64,000 nucleotides of DNA from Caballeronia insecticola (GCF_000402035.1 NC_021287.1:1860001-1924000), one strand, 5' to 3'; positions 1 to 9,039 are shown, numbered from the stretch's first letter. A program made the numbers and translations. Notes: generated from the sequence alone by a model not told the origin.

Positions 1-459
1 GTACTCGAGGCCCGCACCGTAGTGGAACCGCGTATCCGGCCAGAAGCCCGTAAAGCCGATGCGTGCATACGGCATCAGATGGTTGTCGAGCGGCATGCCG
101 ACGCGTGCGTCGAAGCCGCCGTCCTTGTAGGTCGTCGAGCCTTCATGGAAATCCGCAAAGCCTTCGATACCAACCACGAAGCGATCGACATCGAAGTTGT
201 AGCCCGCCATCAGGCCGGGGAAGAACGTTGCGTGCGTGGACCGCTGATAGGTGCCGCCTGTTGCATCCGACCAGTTGATGCCGACTTTCGTGCCGACAAA
301 AGGACCTGCGAATTCGCTGGAACCTGCAACTTGGCTGGGACTTGCGACTTCGCTGGGACTTGCGACTTCGCTGGGACCCGCATACTCGGTAGCCTGCACA
401 TGTGCAACCGCGAGCAGCGAGACGAGTAACGGCGCGACGAATTTCTTGAAACCTGCCAT
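1..459 (-). CDS. Outer-membrane beta-barrel protein, N-terminal part (cut by window edge)
   Basis: The first 153 codons are present; the C-terminus lies beyond base 1. The start MAGFKKFVAPLLVSLLAVAH gives a classic signal peptide ending near VQA. Then come four hexapeptide repeats (separate entry) and a stretch with alternating polar and aromatic residues typical of porin-like barrels: FVGTKVGINWSDATGG, GYNFDVDRFVVGIEGFADF, MPYARIGFTGFWPDTRFHY. The pattern fits the small OmpA/OmpW-like barrel families (opacity-type 'porin family' proteins), so the product is probably exported to the outer membrane. Substrate or role cannot be read from the fragment. The gene is transcribed away from the tRNA-Ser unit, and I see no operon partner inside the window. 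Confidence 0.7.
   Translation of the reverse strand, partial: MAGFKKFVAPLLVSLLAVAHVQATEYAGPSEVASPSEVASPSQVAGSSEFAGPFVGTKVGINWSDATGGTYQRSTHATFFPGLMAGYNFDVDRFVVGIEGFADFHEGSTTYKDGGFDARVGMPLDNHLMPYARIGFTGFWPDTRFHYGAGLEY
310..381 (-). repeat. 18-bp tandem repeat encoding a hexapeptide (4 units)
   Basis: Directly after the signal peptide of the barrel protein the frame reads AGPSEV, ASPSEV, ASPSQV, AGSSEF, then AGPF. The consensus is A-[GS]-[PS]-S-[EQ]-[VF], 18 nt per unit, and the two middle units are nearly identical at nucleotide level. The repeat keeps the reading frame, so copy-number changes would only lengthen or shorten a flexible N-terminal linker. Confidence 0.85.
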
Positions 460-716
460 GACTGACTGATGAACCGTAAGAGAGGTACTACCCGCACTGC
501 GCCAAGCGCGTGCAGGCGATAACCGTAAAATCGGGACAACGAACACTTGCGTTGCGTTGCACTTTGTTTGCCATAAGACAAACAACCCGCGAGATTAGTT
601 ACCTACGGCCACCATCGAAAGCGGAAACATCCTAAAGAATAAATATTTTCGGCACCGCCAACTCACACAGGATGACGAAGCAATGCGCAAACGCCGATCG
701 TCGCGCCGAAACGACA

Positions 717-752
717 AAAAGCCCCGCAAGTTTTTACACTTGCGGGGCTTTT
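717..752 (-). terminator. Rho-independent terminator behind tRNA-Ser
   Basis: Perfect arms AAAAGCCCCGCAAG (717-730) and CTTGCGGGGCTTTT (739-752) enclose an 8-nt loop. Read on the minus strand the hairpin is followed by further T residues. It lies 11 nt past the CCA end of the tRNA, so it most likely ends that transcript. Confidence 0.85.
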
Positions 753-762
753 CTTACTACGC

Positions 763-855
763 TGGCGGAGACGGAGGGATTCGAACCCTCGATCCAGTTT
801 TTAGCCAGATGCTCCCTTAGCAGGGGAGTGCCTTCGACCTCTCGGCCACGTCTCC
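763..855 (-). tRNA. tRNA-Ser (anticodon GCU)
   Basis: A 93-nt class II tRNA with encoded CCA. The acceptor arms GGAGACG (855-849) and CGTCTCC (773-767) pair, followed by discriminator G and CCA at 765-763. The anticodon stem CTCCC/GGGAG encloses loop CTGCTAA, giving anticodon GCT, which reads AGC and AGU. A long variable arm is present, as expected for serine tRNAs, and the T-arm carries GGTTCGAATCC. A promoter upstream and a terminator downstream make it a single-gene unit. Confidence 0.97.
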
Positions 856-898
856 CAAACTTTTCGTTGCACCGGGAGTGCAGCGCAACGAGATCGAG

Positions 899-927
899 AT
901 AATAGCGTGTTCGCACGCGCCGGTCAA
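899..927 (-). promoter_or_regulatory. Sigma-70 promoter of tRNA-Ser
   Basis: On the minus strand TTGACC (927-922) and TATTAT (904-899) are separated by exactly 17 nt. The tRNA 5' end is about 44 nt downstream. The leader contains an inverted repeat (CGTTGC at 865-870, GCAACG at 885-890) that could fold before 5' processing. Confidence 0.75.
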
Positions 928-973
928 ATTCGCTCGACGATTTTTTTGAATCTGCCGGCGCCCAAACGAAGCC

Positions 974-2224
974 TTACGCGCGGTCCAGCTCGAACGCCTT
1001 GTGCAACGCGCGCACCGCGAGTTCCGTGTACTTTTCGTCGATCAGCACCGAGATCTTGATTTCGGAGGTCGAGATCATCTGGATGTTGATGCCCTCTTCC
1101 GACAGCGTGCGGAACATCGTGCTCGCGATACCCACGTGCGAACGCATGCCGACACCCACCACCGACACCTTCGACACCTTCGGGTCGCCCAGCACGGTTT
1201 CCGCCTGCACGTGGCCCTTCACCTGATTGTTCAGGATTTCGAGCGCGCGCTGGTAGTCGCCGCGGCCGACCGTGAACGTGAAGTCGGTCTTGCCGTTCAC
1301 GCTCTGGTTCTGGATGATCATGTCGATGTCGATGTTCGCATCGGCGACCGGCCCGAGAATCTGATATGCGACGCCCGGCTTGTCGGGCACGCCCATGACC
1401 GCGATGCGCGCTTCGTCGCGCTGGAACGCGATGCCAGAAATCACTGCTTTTTCCATGTTCTCGTCTTCTTCAAAAGTAATCAGGGTGCCGGAGTGCATCT
1501 CCTGCTCGAGCGGCATCAGCGGATCGGTCAGGCTGGAGAGCACGCGCGTCTTCACCTGATACTTGCCGGCGAACTCCACCGAGCGGATCTGCAGCACCTT
1601 CGAGCCCAGGCTCGCCATTTCCAGCATTTCCTCGAACGTCACGCGGTCGAGCCGGCGCGCTTCTTCCACCACGCGCGGATCGGTCGTGTAGACGCCGTCG
1701 ACGTCGGTATAGATCAGGCACTCGTCCGCCTTCATCGCCGCCGCGATCGCGACCGCGGAAGTGTCCGAGCCGCCGCGGCCGAGCGTCGCGATGTGACCCT
1801 CGGGATCGACGCCCTGAAAGCCCGTAATCACGACGACCTTGCCCGCATCGAGATCCTTGAGCACGCGCTCGCCGTCGATCTCGCTGATGCGCGCCTTCGT
1901 GAAGGCGCTGTCCGTGCGGATCGGCACTTGCCAGCCGGCATAACTCACGGCGTCGAGGCCTTCGGCATGCAGCGCGATGGCGAGAAGCCCCACGCTCACC
2001 TGTTCGCCGGTGGAGGCAATCATGTCGAGTTCGCGCGGGTCCGGATCGGCCTTGATGTCTCTCGCGAGACCGAGCAGGCGATTGGTTTCGCCGGACATCG
2101 CCGACGGCACGACGACCATCTTGTGGCCGGCCCGATGCCATTTGGCGACGCGCTTGGCGACGTTCTTGATGCGCTCGACCGAGCCCATCGAAGTGCCGCC
2201 GTATTTGTGTACGATGAGTGCCAT
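974..2224 (-). CDS. lysC: Aspartate kinase
   Basis: Phosphorylates L-aspartate, the first step towards lysine, threonine, methionine and diaminopimelate. The 416-residue protein starts MALIVHKYGGTSMG; the KYGGTS nucleotide-binding motif is at residues 7-12, and the N-terminal two-thirds is the amino-acid kinase fold (ITGFQG, GRGGSDTSAVAIAAA). Two ACT domains occupy roughly residues 265-416 (VMGVPDKPGVAYQI; SVVGVGMRSHVGIAS), the usual site of lysine/threonine feedback. The frame is open a further 44 codons upstream, but the family start is at 2224. Downstream of tilS on the same strand with a 340-nt gap, so it probably has its own promoter. Size matches the monofunctional class. Confidence 0.97.
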   Translation of the reverse strand: MALIVHKYGGTSMGSVERIKNVAKRVAKWHRAGHKMVVVPSAMSGETNRLLGLARDIKADPDPRELDMIASTGEQVSVGLLAIALHAEGLDAVSYAGWQVPIRTDSAFTKARISEIDGERVLKDLDAGKVVVITGFQGVDPEGHIATLGRGGSDTSAVAIAAAMKADECLIYTDVDGVYTTDPRVVEEARRLDRVTFEEMLEMASLGSKVLQIRSVEFAGKYQVKTRVLSSLTDPLMPLEQEMHSGTLITFEEDENMEKAVISGIAFQRDEARIAVMGVPDKPGVAYQILGPVADANIDIDMIIQNQSVNGKTDFTFTVGRGDYQRALEILNNQVKGHVQAETVLGDPKVSKVSVVGVGMRSHVGIASTMFRTLSEEGINIQMISTSEIKISVLIDEKYTELAVRALHKAFELDRA

Positions 2225-2564
2225 TGTCGTTTTGAACTGAAGGGGAAAACCGCGCTTCACGCGCTCGATGCGCAGCGCTTGAGACTCGCGTTCGGTTGCT
2301 TCGGGGGATATTGAGCCAACGATACGCGGACGCTGCCGCACGCCCGTCGCGCGCACGATGTCGTAACGCTGCGCGCATGGCGGCGTAGTTGCGGGCGAAA
2401 TCGAGTCTTTTGAACGGAGCTGCCGCGCAAAAACGCGCTTGGGGCGAAACCGAGTTACCGTACCCGATCGAAGCTGAAATTACAAGATGAAGCCCCCGAG
2501 TCGGCGATTTTACCGACTTCTGCGCAACGCTTCCCGAATGGCGTCTGTCGTGGCTCTGACGCCG
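2225..2564. other. Intergenic region between tilS and lysC
   Basis: No gene supported in 340 nt. The part next to lysC holds its untranslated leader and no strong Shine-Dalgarno sequence. Near the tilS end an imperfect hairpin AGTCGG / CCGACT surrounds an AT-rich loop (about 2500-2520), which could be a weak terminator or part of a lysC promoter. The reading frame of lysC stays open through part of this region, so a longer product cannot be excluded. Confidence 0.5.
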
Positions 2565-4004
2565 CTACGCGAGCAGCAGGTCCGGCCGCCACACGATGCG
2601 GCGCCACGGTCCGTGCGCCGCCTCAGGCGCCGCTTCCCGGTTGACGCCCAGATGCGGAACGAACAGCAGCGCCTCGCCGATGAAAAGCAGCGGGACATCG
2701 CGCTTCCATGCCGGCACGCCGCGCTCCTGAAACAGGTTCTTGAGCGTGCGGCTCGGCGCTTCGCCCGCGACGCGCATGCGCTCCCCGCCCGCACGCGAGC
2801 GCGCGACGAGCGGCGCGGTGCGCAGCACGCCCTCGCCGACCACGTCGCCGGCTGCGTCGTTCGTGCTTGCATCGACCGGTTCGAAGACGAATGAGCCGCG
2901 CCACTGCGGCAGGCGCCACACTTCGTCGCCCTGCCAGTGCAGTTCCAGCGCGGTTTTTTGCGCGGGCGCGCCTTCGTCGAGATCGGCGGTGTCAGTGCTG
3001 TCGCCCGCTTCCCAGAAGAGCGCGCCGCGATAAACACGCAGGCAATGCCCCGCGTGATCGACGCGCAGCGCGTGGCCGTCGCGCGCGGCGGCGGCATCGC
3101 GCAACTGGCGCAGCATGTCGGCGATGCGCACGCTCGACGCCGCCTGCAAACCGCGCGCGCGAATCCAGTGGCGCATTAGGTTGATCACGCGATCGTCGTC
3201 GAGCGCGAGCAGCGCGTCGAGCTTGAGTGCGCCCGCTTCATCGGCATGAGCGACGTGCTCCAGATCGATGCGTGCAAGCTGGTCCAGCAGACGCTGCGCC
3301 GCTGCCGCGTGCGAGGCCGTGCGCGCGAGCGCATCGCGAAAACCGGGGAAATGGACGGCGAGCACCGGCAGCACGTCGTGGCGCAGCGCGTTGCGGGAAT
3401 AGCGCGTGTCGGCGTTGGATTCGTCGTCGATCCAGCTTAAGTCGCGCTCGTGCGCGTATTGCTCCAGCTGCGCGCGCAACAGCCGCAACAGCGGCCGCAG
3501 CCGCGGCACTGCGCCGTCCGCACGTTGCGGCGCCATCGCCGCGAGGCCCGCGACGCCCGCGCCGCGCAGCAATTGCAGCAGCACGGTTTCGGCTTGGTCG
3601 TCGGCGTGATGCGCGATCAGCAGCGCGCTTGCGGCGTGTTCGTCGCAGAGTTCGTCGAGCGCGCGATAACGCGCATCGCGCGCAGCCGCTTCGAGGCTCT
3701 CGCCGCCCGCGCGCGCGACATCCACGTGACGCGCCGCGTAGGCGACGTCGAGCGAGGCCGCGAAGCGCTCGCAATGCGCGGCCCACGCGTTCGCGTTCGG
3801 GCTCAGTCCATGATGAATGTGCGACGCGACGACCCGCGCGGCGCCGAAGCAACGCACGGTGGCATCGAGCAGAACCGTGGAGTCGAGTCCGCCGCTCAGC
3901 GCGACGGCGAGAAGAGCATCTGGAGGAAGGTCCGCCGCCGAAACCGCCGCGCGCAGCGCCTCGCAGACGAGGCGGCCGGCCGGGGTTTCGCTGTCGGAAG
4001 TCAC
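2565..4004 (-). CDS. tilS: tRNA(Ile)-lysidine synthetase
   Basis: ATP-dependent ligation of lysine onto C34 of tRNA-Ile(CAU), which converts it from AUG to AUA decoding. The 479-residue protein has the PP-loop motif SGGLDST at residues 37-43, then HIHHGLSPNANAW and the LLIAHHADDQAETVLLQLLR segment characteristic of TilS. The C-terminal region (GGERMRVAGEAPSRTLKNLF, FIGEALLFVPHLGV) matches the TilS substrate-binding domain, so this is the long form. It follows accA by 33 nt on the same strand and is probably cotranscribed with it, an order common in Burkholderia. Confidence 0.96.
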   Translation of the reverse strand: MTSDSETPAGRLVCEALRAAVSAADLPPDALLAVALSGGLDSTVLLDATVRCFGAARVVASHIHHGLSPNANAWAAHCERFAASLDVAYAARHVDVARAGGESLEAAARDARYRALDELCDEHAASALLIAHHADDQAETVLLQLLRGAGVAGLAAMAPQRADGAVPRLRPLLRLLRAQLEQYAHERDLSWIDDESNADTRYSRNALRHDVLPVLAVHFPGFRDALARTASHAAAAQRLLDQLARIDLEHVAHADEAGALKLDALLALDDDRVINLMRHWIRARGLQAASSVRIADMLRQLRDAAAARDGHALRVDHAGHCLRVYRGALFWEAGDSTDTADLDEGAPAQKTALELHWQGDEVWRLPQWRGSFVFEPVDASTNDAAGDVVGEGVLRTAPLVARSRAGGERMRVAGEAPSRTLKNLFQERGVPAWKRDVPLLFIGEALLFVPHLGVNREAAPEAAHGPWRRIVWRPDLLLA

Positions 4005-4037
4005 GATGATTCGTGAGAGAAAGAAGTGCTCGCCGGG

Positions 4038-5009
4038 TTACGCGCCCGGCATCGTTTCCTTGAACTTGCCGTAGGCCATGAGCTTCTCGAAACGGCGTTC
4101 GCGCAGGTCCTGCACGCCCATGCCCTGGAACTGGCGCAGCGAATCGGCGAGTGCGCGACGCAGCAGCGCGGCCATGCCCTTCGCGTCGCGATGCGCGCCG
4201 CCGAGCGGCTCGTTCACGATCTTGTCGATGAGACCCAGCGCCTTCAGGCGATGCGCCGTGAGACCGAGCGCCTCGGCCGCTTCCGGCGCCTTGGCCGCGC
4301 TCTTCCACAGAATCGACGCGCAGCCTTCCGGCGAAATCACCGAATAGGTGGAGAACTGCAGCATCATCACGACATCGGCGACGGCGACGGCCAGCGCCCC
4401 GCCCGATCCGCCTTCGCCGATGATCGTGGTGATGATCGGCGTCTTCAGTTCCGCCATCACGTACAGATTGCGGCCGATGGCTTCCGACTGCCCGCGCTCC
4501 TCCGCGCCGATGCCCGGATACGCGCCCGGCGTGTCGACGAACGTGAAAATCGGCAGGCTGAATTTCTCGGCGGTGCGCATCAGACGCTCGGCCTTGCGAT
4601 AGCCTTCCGGGCGCGGCATGCCGAAGTTGCGCAGCGCGCGCTCTTTCGTGTCGCGGCCCTTCTGATGGCCGATCACCATGCACGGCTGACCGTTGAAGCG
4701 CGCGAAACCGCCGACGATGGCGAGGTCGTCCGCAAAGGAACGATCGCCGTGTAACTCGTGGAAATCGGTGAAAAGCTCGCTCACGTAATCGAGCGTATAA
4801 GGCCGCTGCGGGTGACGCGCGATTTGCGAAACCTGCCAGGGCGTCAGGTTCGCGTAGAGATCCTTCGTGAGCTGCTGGCTTTTCTTCGACAGCCGCTCGA
4901 TTTCTTCCGAAATATCGACAGCGGAATCGTCCTGAACGAAGCGGAGTTCTTCGATCTTCGCTTCGAGTTCAGCGATCGGCTGCTCGAAATCCAGAAACGT
5001 GGTCTTCAT
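4038..5009 (-). CDS. accA: Acetyl-CoA carboxylase carboxyltransferase, alpha subunit
   Basis: Works with AccD to transfer the carboxyl group from biotin-AccB to acetyl-CoA, giving malonyl-CoA for fatty-acid synthesis. The 323-residue product starts [20 protein letters not shown]; seven more in-frame codons upstream were left out because the family begins here. Crotonase-fold signatures are clear: [45 protein letters not shown]. The predicted coiled N-terminal helix (residues 9-60) is typical. It precedes tilS by 33 nt. A -10 element inside an inverted repeat lies about 80 nt upstream (separate entry). Confidence 0.98.
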   Translation of the reverse strand: MKTTFLDFEQPIAELEAKIEELRFVQDDSAVDISEEIERLSKKSQQLTKDLYANLTPWQVSQIARHPQRPYTLDYVSELFTDFHELHGDRSFADDLAIVGGFARFNGQPCMVIGHQKGRDTKERALRNFGMPRPEGYRKAERLMRTAEKFSLPIFTFVDTPGAYPGIGAEERGQSEAIGRNLYVMAELKTPIITTIIGEGGSGGALAVAVADVVMMLQFSTYSVISPEGCASILWKSAAKAPEAAEALGLTAHRLKALGLIDKIVNEPLGGAHRDAKGMAALLRRALADSLRQFQGMGVQDLRERRFEKLMAYGKFKETMPGA

Positions 5010-5080
5010 GTGTTCGAGTCCTAGGAACATCGGGCAGCGCGTATTTTAACCGCGTCCGTCCCTCAAAAAGTCGCGCGGGA

Positions 5081-5106
5081 ACTATCGATTATAAAGCAAC
5101 GATAGT
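5081..5106 (-). promoter_or_regulatory. Putative accA promoter element within an inverted repeat
   Basis: The arms ACTATCG (5081-5087) and CGATAGT (5100-5106) are perfect. Between them the minus strand reads TATAAT (5093-5088), a consensus -10 box. A -35 match at the right spacing is poor. The symmetry around the -10 could be an operator for a repressor or activator of accA; this is inference. Confidence 0.4.
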
Positions 5107-5139
5107 CGCCTATTCGCGCCTGACATGCGCGCGTATATT

Positions 5140-6213
5140 TTAGTGATCGGCCGGAATCGGATTGAGGCTGCGCCACATGTACCAGGTGGCGACCGTGCGC
5201 CACGGCTCCCAGTTCGCCGCAACTTCGCGCGCCTCGCTGCGCGTGACCGGCTCGCCGCTGAAATAATTGACGCTGATCGCCTGGATCAGGCCGAGATCGT
5301 CGAGCGGCAATACGTCCGGGCGCGACAGATTGAAGATGAGGAACATCTCGGCCGTCCATCTGCCGATGCCGCGAATCTGCGTAAGCTCGGCGATCACGGC
5401 TTCGTCGTCCATCGAGGTCCACGCGTCGACGTGCAGCGCGCCCGATTCGAAGTGCTGCGCGAGATCCAGAATGTACTCGGCCTTGCGTTTCGACAAGCCA
5501 CAAGACTGCAATTTCTCGTGACCAAGTTTGATAAAGCGCGCCGGATGAATCTCCGGACACGCGCTTTTCACGCGTTCCCAGATGGCTTGCGCCGCCTTGG
5601 TCGAAATTTGCTGACCGGCCACGGAGCGCGCGAGCGTCGAGAACGGATCGCCGAGATTGACGAGATGGATCTGTCCGAACTTCGGAATCAGCTTCTTGAG
5701 GATACGGTCGCGCTTCATGAGATCGGCGCAGGCGCGATCCCAGTAGTCGGGACGCGTGACTTCGCGCGTGAGCCCGCCGATCTGCACCGGCACCGTTGCA
5801 TCGGACGTAACGACGCGCGACTTGCGCACGATCTCGCCCTCATGCGTGTCCGGAACCAGCGCCTGCGCGCTTGCGCCATCGGCCGCGACCGCACGGCTGT
5901 TGCCCCTCGCGGGCGACGCTTCGGCTTCTTCCGTGCCCTTCGATGCGCGCGCGGCGCCGTTCAGGCGCGCGCTGCTCTCCGGCTTTTCAGCCTTGATCGG
6001 GGCCTTGCTTGCAGCCTTGAGCGCGACGCTTGCGGCCGGCTTGCTGCCCGCGCCCGCACGTTTGAGCGCGGTCTTGCGGCCGGTTGCCGCGCCCGCGCCA
6101 TCGATTTTCTGCGTGTTCGTTTTCATCTGCGCGCCGCGCGTTTTCTTCGTTGCGCCCGACGCGTCGCTAACAGACGCGGGTCGTTTGACCGGCGTCTTCC
6201 TGGCCGTTGCCAT
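5140..6213 (-). CDS. DNA-3-methyladenine glycosylase, HhH-GPD (AlkA-type) with long basic N-terminal tail
   Basis: Base-excision repair enzyme that removes alkylated purines. Of 357 residues the C-terminal ~210 form the HhH-GPD domain: LARSVAGQQISTKAAQAIWE, SKRKAEYILDLA, the helix-hairpin-helix LTQIRGIGRWTAEMFLIF and the catalytic-Asp segment DVLPLDDLGL. The first ~130 residues are low-complexity, rich in Lys, Ala, Arg and Ser (TARKTPVKRP, GRKTALKRAGAG, KAASKAPIKAEKPES), resembling histone-H1-like tails, and could give non-specific DNA affinity. An internal Met about residue 30 is a possible later start. It sits 47 nt after cysS and 130 nt before accA on the same strand. Confidence 0.88.
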   Translation of the reverse strand: MATARKTPVKRPASVSDASGATKKTRGAQMKTNTQKIDGAGAATGRKTALKRAGAGSKPAASVALKAASKAPIKAEKPESSARLNGAARASKGTEEAEASPARGNSRAVAADGASAQALVPDTHEGEIVRKSRVVTSDATVPVQIGGLTREVTRPDYWDRACADLMKRDRILKKLIPKFGQIHLVNLGDPFSTLARSVAGQQISTKAAQAIWERVKSACPEIHPARFIKLGHEKLQSCGLSKRKAEYILDLAQHFESGALHVDAWTSMDDEAVIAELTQIRGIGRWTAEMFLIFNLSRPDVLPLDDLGLIQAISVNYFSGEPVTRSEAREVAANWEPWRTVATWYMWRSLNPIPADH

Positions 6214-6260
6214 CGTGCCTCCTGCCTGGTGAGTCGATCAGAGGGTTCGAAGGGCCGCGC

Positions 6261-7658
6261 TCAGACGCGGCGCCATTCGGTCGACCCACCCGGTTTGTCT
6301 TCAAGGGCAATACCGGCTTCGAGCAGTTCAGCGCGAATCCGGTCTGCTTCGGCATAATTCTTCGCCTGCTTGGCGGCGACGCGCTCGGCGATCTTCGCTT
6401 CGATCTCGTGCGGCGCGAGTCCCTGCCGCGCGCCGGTGCCGGCCGCCTGCTGCAGGAAGGCGCGCGGCTCGCGCGCGAGCAGCCCGAGCACGCCGGCGAG
6501 GCCCTTCAGCTGGCGAGCCAGCGCGGCATCGCGCGTGCGGTTCACTTCGCTCGCGAGTTCGAACAGCACGGACACGGCTACCGGCGTGTTGAAGTCGTCG
6601 TTCATCGCAGACTGGAAACGCTGCGCGTTCGCCTCGTTCCAGTCAAGTTGCTGATTGTCCGGCTCGACATCCTTCAGCGCGGTGTACAGACGCGTGAGTC
6701 CTTGCTTTGCATCGTCGATGTGCACGTCGCTGTAATTCAGCGGCGAACGATAGTGTGCCCGTGCAATAAAGAAACGCACCACCTCGGCATCAAATTTTTC
6801 CAGCACTTCGCGGATCGTGAAGAAGTTGCCCAGCGACTTCGACATCTTCTCGTTGTCGATCTGCACGTAGCCGTTATGCATCCAGTAGTTCACGAAGGTC
6901 TGACCGGTCGCGCCTTCGCTCTGCGCGATCTCGTTCTCGTGATGCGGGAACTGCAGATCCTGACCGCCGCCGTGAATGTCGAAGTGCTCGCCGAGCAAGG
7001 TGCAGCCCATGGCGGAACATTCGATGTGCCAGCCCGGACGCCCGCGGCCCCACTTCGAGTCCCAGCCGGAGTCGGCGGGCTCGCCGGCCTTCGCCTGCTT
7101 CCAGAGCACGAAGTCGAGCGGATCTTCCTTCGCGTCGTTCGCGGCGACGCGCTCGCCCGCGCGCAGGTCTTCGAGCGACTTGCCGGACAGCTTGCCGTAG
7201 TCCGCGAACTTGCGCACCGCGTAGTTCACGTCGCCGTCTTTCGCCTGATAGGCGTAGCCGTTCGCGTGCAATGCATCGATCATGCCGAGCATCTGCGGGA
7301 TGAAATCGGTTGCGCGCGGTTCGATATCCGGACGCTCGACGCCGAGCGCACGCGCGTCTTCGTGCATCGCCGCGATGAAACGCTGCGTGAGCGACTTGAT
7401 CGGCTCGTTGTTCTCGACCGCGCGGCGGATGATCTTGTCGTCGATGTCCGTGATGTTCTGCACGAACGTGACCTTGTAGCCGAGCGTGCGCAGCCAGCGC
7501 TGCACGATGTCGAACACCACCATCACGCGCGCATGACCGATGTGACAGTAGTCGTACACCGTCATTCCGCAGACATACATCCGTACCTCGCCGGCCCGGC
7601 GCGGCGTAAAGGTTTGCTTGTCACGGGCGAGCGTGTTGTAGATGCGCAGCGAATTCAT
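6261..7658 (-). CDS. cysS: Cysteinyl-tRNA synthetase
   Basis: Class I aminoacyl-tRNA synthetase charging tRNA-Cys. The 465-residue protein starts [19 protein letters not shown]; a further 28 in-frame codons upstream are not family-like. Motifs seen: zinc ligand and anchor YVCGMTVYD (Cys30), HIGH as CHIGHARV (39-42), the zinc site [20 protein letters not shown], and KMSKS in [11 protein letters not shown]. The C-terminal DALR-type helical domain ends [20 protein letters not shown]. First gene of the minus-strand run cysS-alkA-accA-tilS-lysC. A possible promoter lies about 250 nt upstream. Confidence 0.98.
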   Translation of the reverse strand: MNSLRIYNTLARDKQTFTPRRAGEVRMYVCGMTVYDYCHIGHARVMVVFDIVQRWLRTLGYKVTFVQNITDIDDKIIRRAVENNEPIKSLTQRFIAAMHEDARALGVERPDIEPRATDFIPQMLGMIDALHANGYAYQAKDGDVNYAVRKFADYGKLSGKSLEDLRAGERVAANDAKEDPLDFVLWKQAKAGEPADSGWDSKWGRGRPGWHIECSAMGCTLLGEHFDIHGGGQDLQFPHHENEIAQSEGATGQTFVNYWMHNGYVQIDNEKMSKSLGNFFTIREVLEKFDAEVVRFFIARAHYRSPLNYSDVHIDDAKQGLTRLYTALKDVEPDNQQLDWNEANAQRFQSAMNDDFNTPVAVSVLFELASEVNRTRDAALARQLKGLAGVLGLLAREPRAFLQQAAGTGARQGLAPHEIEAKIAERVAAKQAKNYAEADRIRAELLEAGIALEDKPGGSTEWRRV

Positions 7659-8103
7659 AGAAGGCAATGCGTAGACCGGAATCAACCGTGTGCCGGGCCG
7701 AAGACGCCGTGAACGATGCGTGCGGAAGCGAGAGACGCACACGCGAGCGCGAACACGACGGTCATACGACCAGGACGGAGACGGCCACGAGTGGCAAAAG
7801 AGAGTCTGGCGTCGGCGCAGGTGCGCTGCTCGCGAGAATCAACCCGGCAAAGCCAGGCGCAAGACTCGTGCGCGGGACGTGCAGACCTTTTGTTAGAATG
7901 GCTCGGAGTATAACACCGGGACTTGAGCCTATGAAATCATCGGGCGGCCGCGCGGCGGGCTTTGCAAGCCGCGTTCCGGGCCAGGCAATGCGCCTGGACG
8001 GAGAGCATGCCGCACCGGTCGCATCGACGCATGTTCCGGCCGTGCGTCGAGGCTTTCGCCGGCTCTCGGGCCGCTTTTCCGGTTTCCTTCGCTGCATCAA
8101 TCA
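7659..8103. other. Divergent intergenic region between cysS and the TPR gene
   Basis: 445 nt with no supported gene. The open frames through it are arginine-rich shadows typical of GC-rich sequence. A candidate minus-strand promoter is listed separately. For the plus-strand gene I see no convincing promoter, only an AT-richer patch around 7888-7915. No tRNA-like or riboswitch-like fold recognised. Confidence 0.5.
7907..7935 (-). promoter_or_regulatory. Candidate cysS promoter
   Basis: On the minus strand TTCATA (7935-7930) and TATACT (7912-7907) are spaced by 17 nt. It would leave a leader of about 245 nt before the cysS start. Match quality is moderate (4/6 and 5/6). Confidence 0.4.
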
Positions 8104-8946
8104 TTGAATCGATTCCAAGTGACTCAACGCTCAGCGCGCACGCCTTTGCAACTCTCCCGCCGGCTCGTTCCCCGGACCTTCAGCACATTCGCCGCACGCG
8201 CAGTCGCGATCGCCGCCTTCGGCGCTGCCATGTGCTTCGGCACGTCCGGCGCCGCGTTCGCGCAAACGTCGCCCGCCACGCGCGACGACACGCCGCAGGT
8301 CGATGCCGCCATCGCGAACAAGGACTGGAACGCCGCGCTTACGCAACTCGATGCGCGCATCGCGAGCAATCCGCGCGACGTGCAGGCAAAGTTCAAGCGC
8401 GCCACCGTGCTCGCGCGCCTGAACCGCGACGACGAAGCCATCACCGCGTTCACCGAGCTTACGCAGGCGTATCCCGAACTGCCCGAGCCGTATAACAATC
8501 TCGCCGCGCTCTATGCGAAGAAAGGCCGCTATGAAGAGGCGCGCGTCGCGCTCGAAACCGCGGTCAAGGCGAACCCGGCCTATGCGCTCGCGTACGAGAA
8601 TCTCGGCGATCTTTATTTGCGGCTCGCGAACGAATCGTACAAGCGCGCGCAGACGCTCGGCTCGAAGAGTCCGCTCACGAGCCAGCGAATCACGGCAATT
8701 CAGAACATCTACACGCCGCCCGTGAAGAAGCGCGCCAGCAGCGCCTCGGGCGCGACCGCCGCGACCGCGCCGCGCACGGCCGCGGACGAATGGGCGCCCG
8801 CCTCGGCCACGAACGGCACCAGCGGCACCGGCAGCACCGGCAGCACGACGTCGACCATGCCCGCGCCCGACGAATACTCGCCGTTCGGCGGCCCGAGCGG
8901 CCCGCTGCCGACGGCGCCGTACGTCGCGCCGAACGCGCGGCCCTGA
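8104..8946 (+). CDS. Exported TPR (tetratricopeptide) protein
   Basis: The 280-residue product has an N-terminal hydrophobic signal (AVAIAAFGAAMCFGTSGAAFA) after an Arg-rich stretch, so it is probably periplasmic or membrane-anchored. Residues ~65-175 carry three TPR-like helices pairs: KDWNAALTQLDARIASNPRD, DEAITAFTELTQAYPELPEP, GRYEEARVALETAVKANPAY, followed by ALAYENLGDLYLRLANESY. The tail is low-complexity Ser/Thr/Gly/Pro. TPR proteins act as scaffolds; no specific partner can be named. The start is uncertain: TTG at 8104 or GTG at 8119, both without a good ribosome-binding site. It precedes two cyclophilin genes on the same strand (93-nt gap). Confidence 0.8.
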   Translation: MNRFQVTQRSARTPLQLSRRLVPRTFSTFAARAVAIAAFGAAMCFGTSGAAFAQTSPATRDDTPQVDAAIANKDWNAALTQLDARIASNPRDVQAKFKRATVLARLNRDDEAITAFTELTQAYPELPEPYNNLAALYAKKGRYEEARVALETAVKANPAYALAYENLGDLYLRLANESYKRAQTLGSKSPLTSQRITAIQNIYTPPVKKRASSASGATAATAPRTAADEWAPASATNGTSGTGSTGSTTSTMPAPDEYSPFGGPSGPLPTAPYVAPNARP

Positions 8947-9039
8947 GAGACCCTGAGAACAAGTGCGCGCGAACGTGCGCGCGAGGCCGTCGCCGAAGCG
9001 GCCGACTCATCGCATTCACCACACGAGGATCGATCCTTC

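Noticed and set aside
1001..2314. Long open frame antisense to lysC (437 codons)
   Set aside because: His/Arg-rich composition and mirror of the lysC frame; GC-rich genomes produce such shadows. No ribosome-binding site or domain seen.
3238..4683. 481-codon frame spanning accA and tilS
   Set aside because: Arg-rich, crosses two well-defined genes in a different frame; not a gene.
7667..8107. Open frame in the cysS/TPR gap
   Set aside because: No family resemblance, no ribosome-binding site, composition like random GC-rich sequence.
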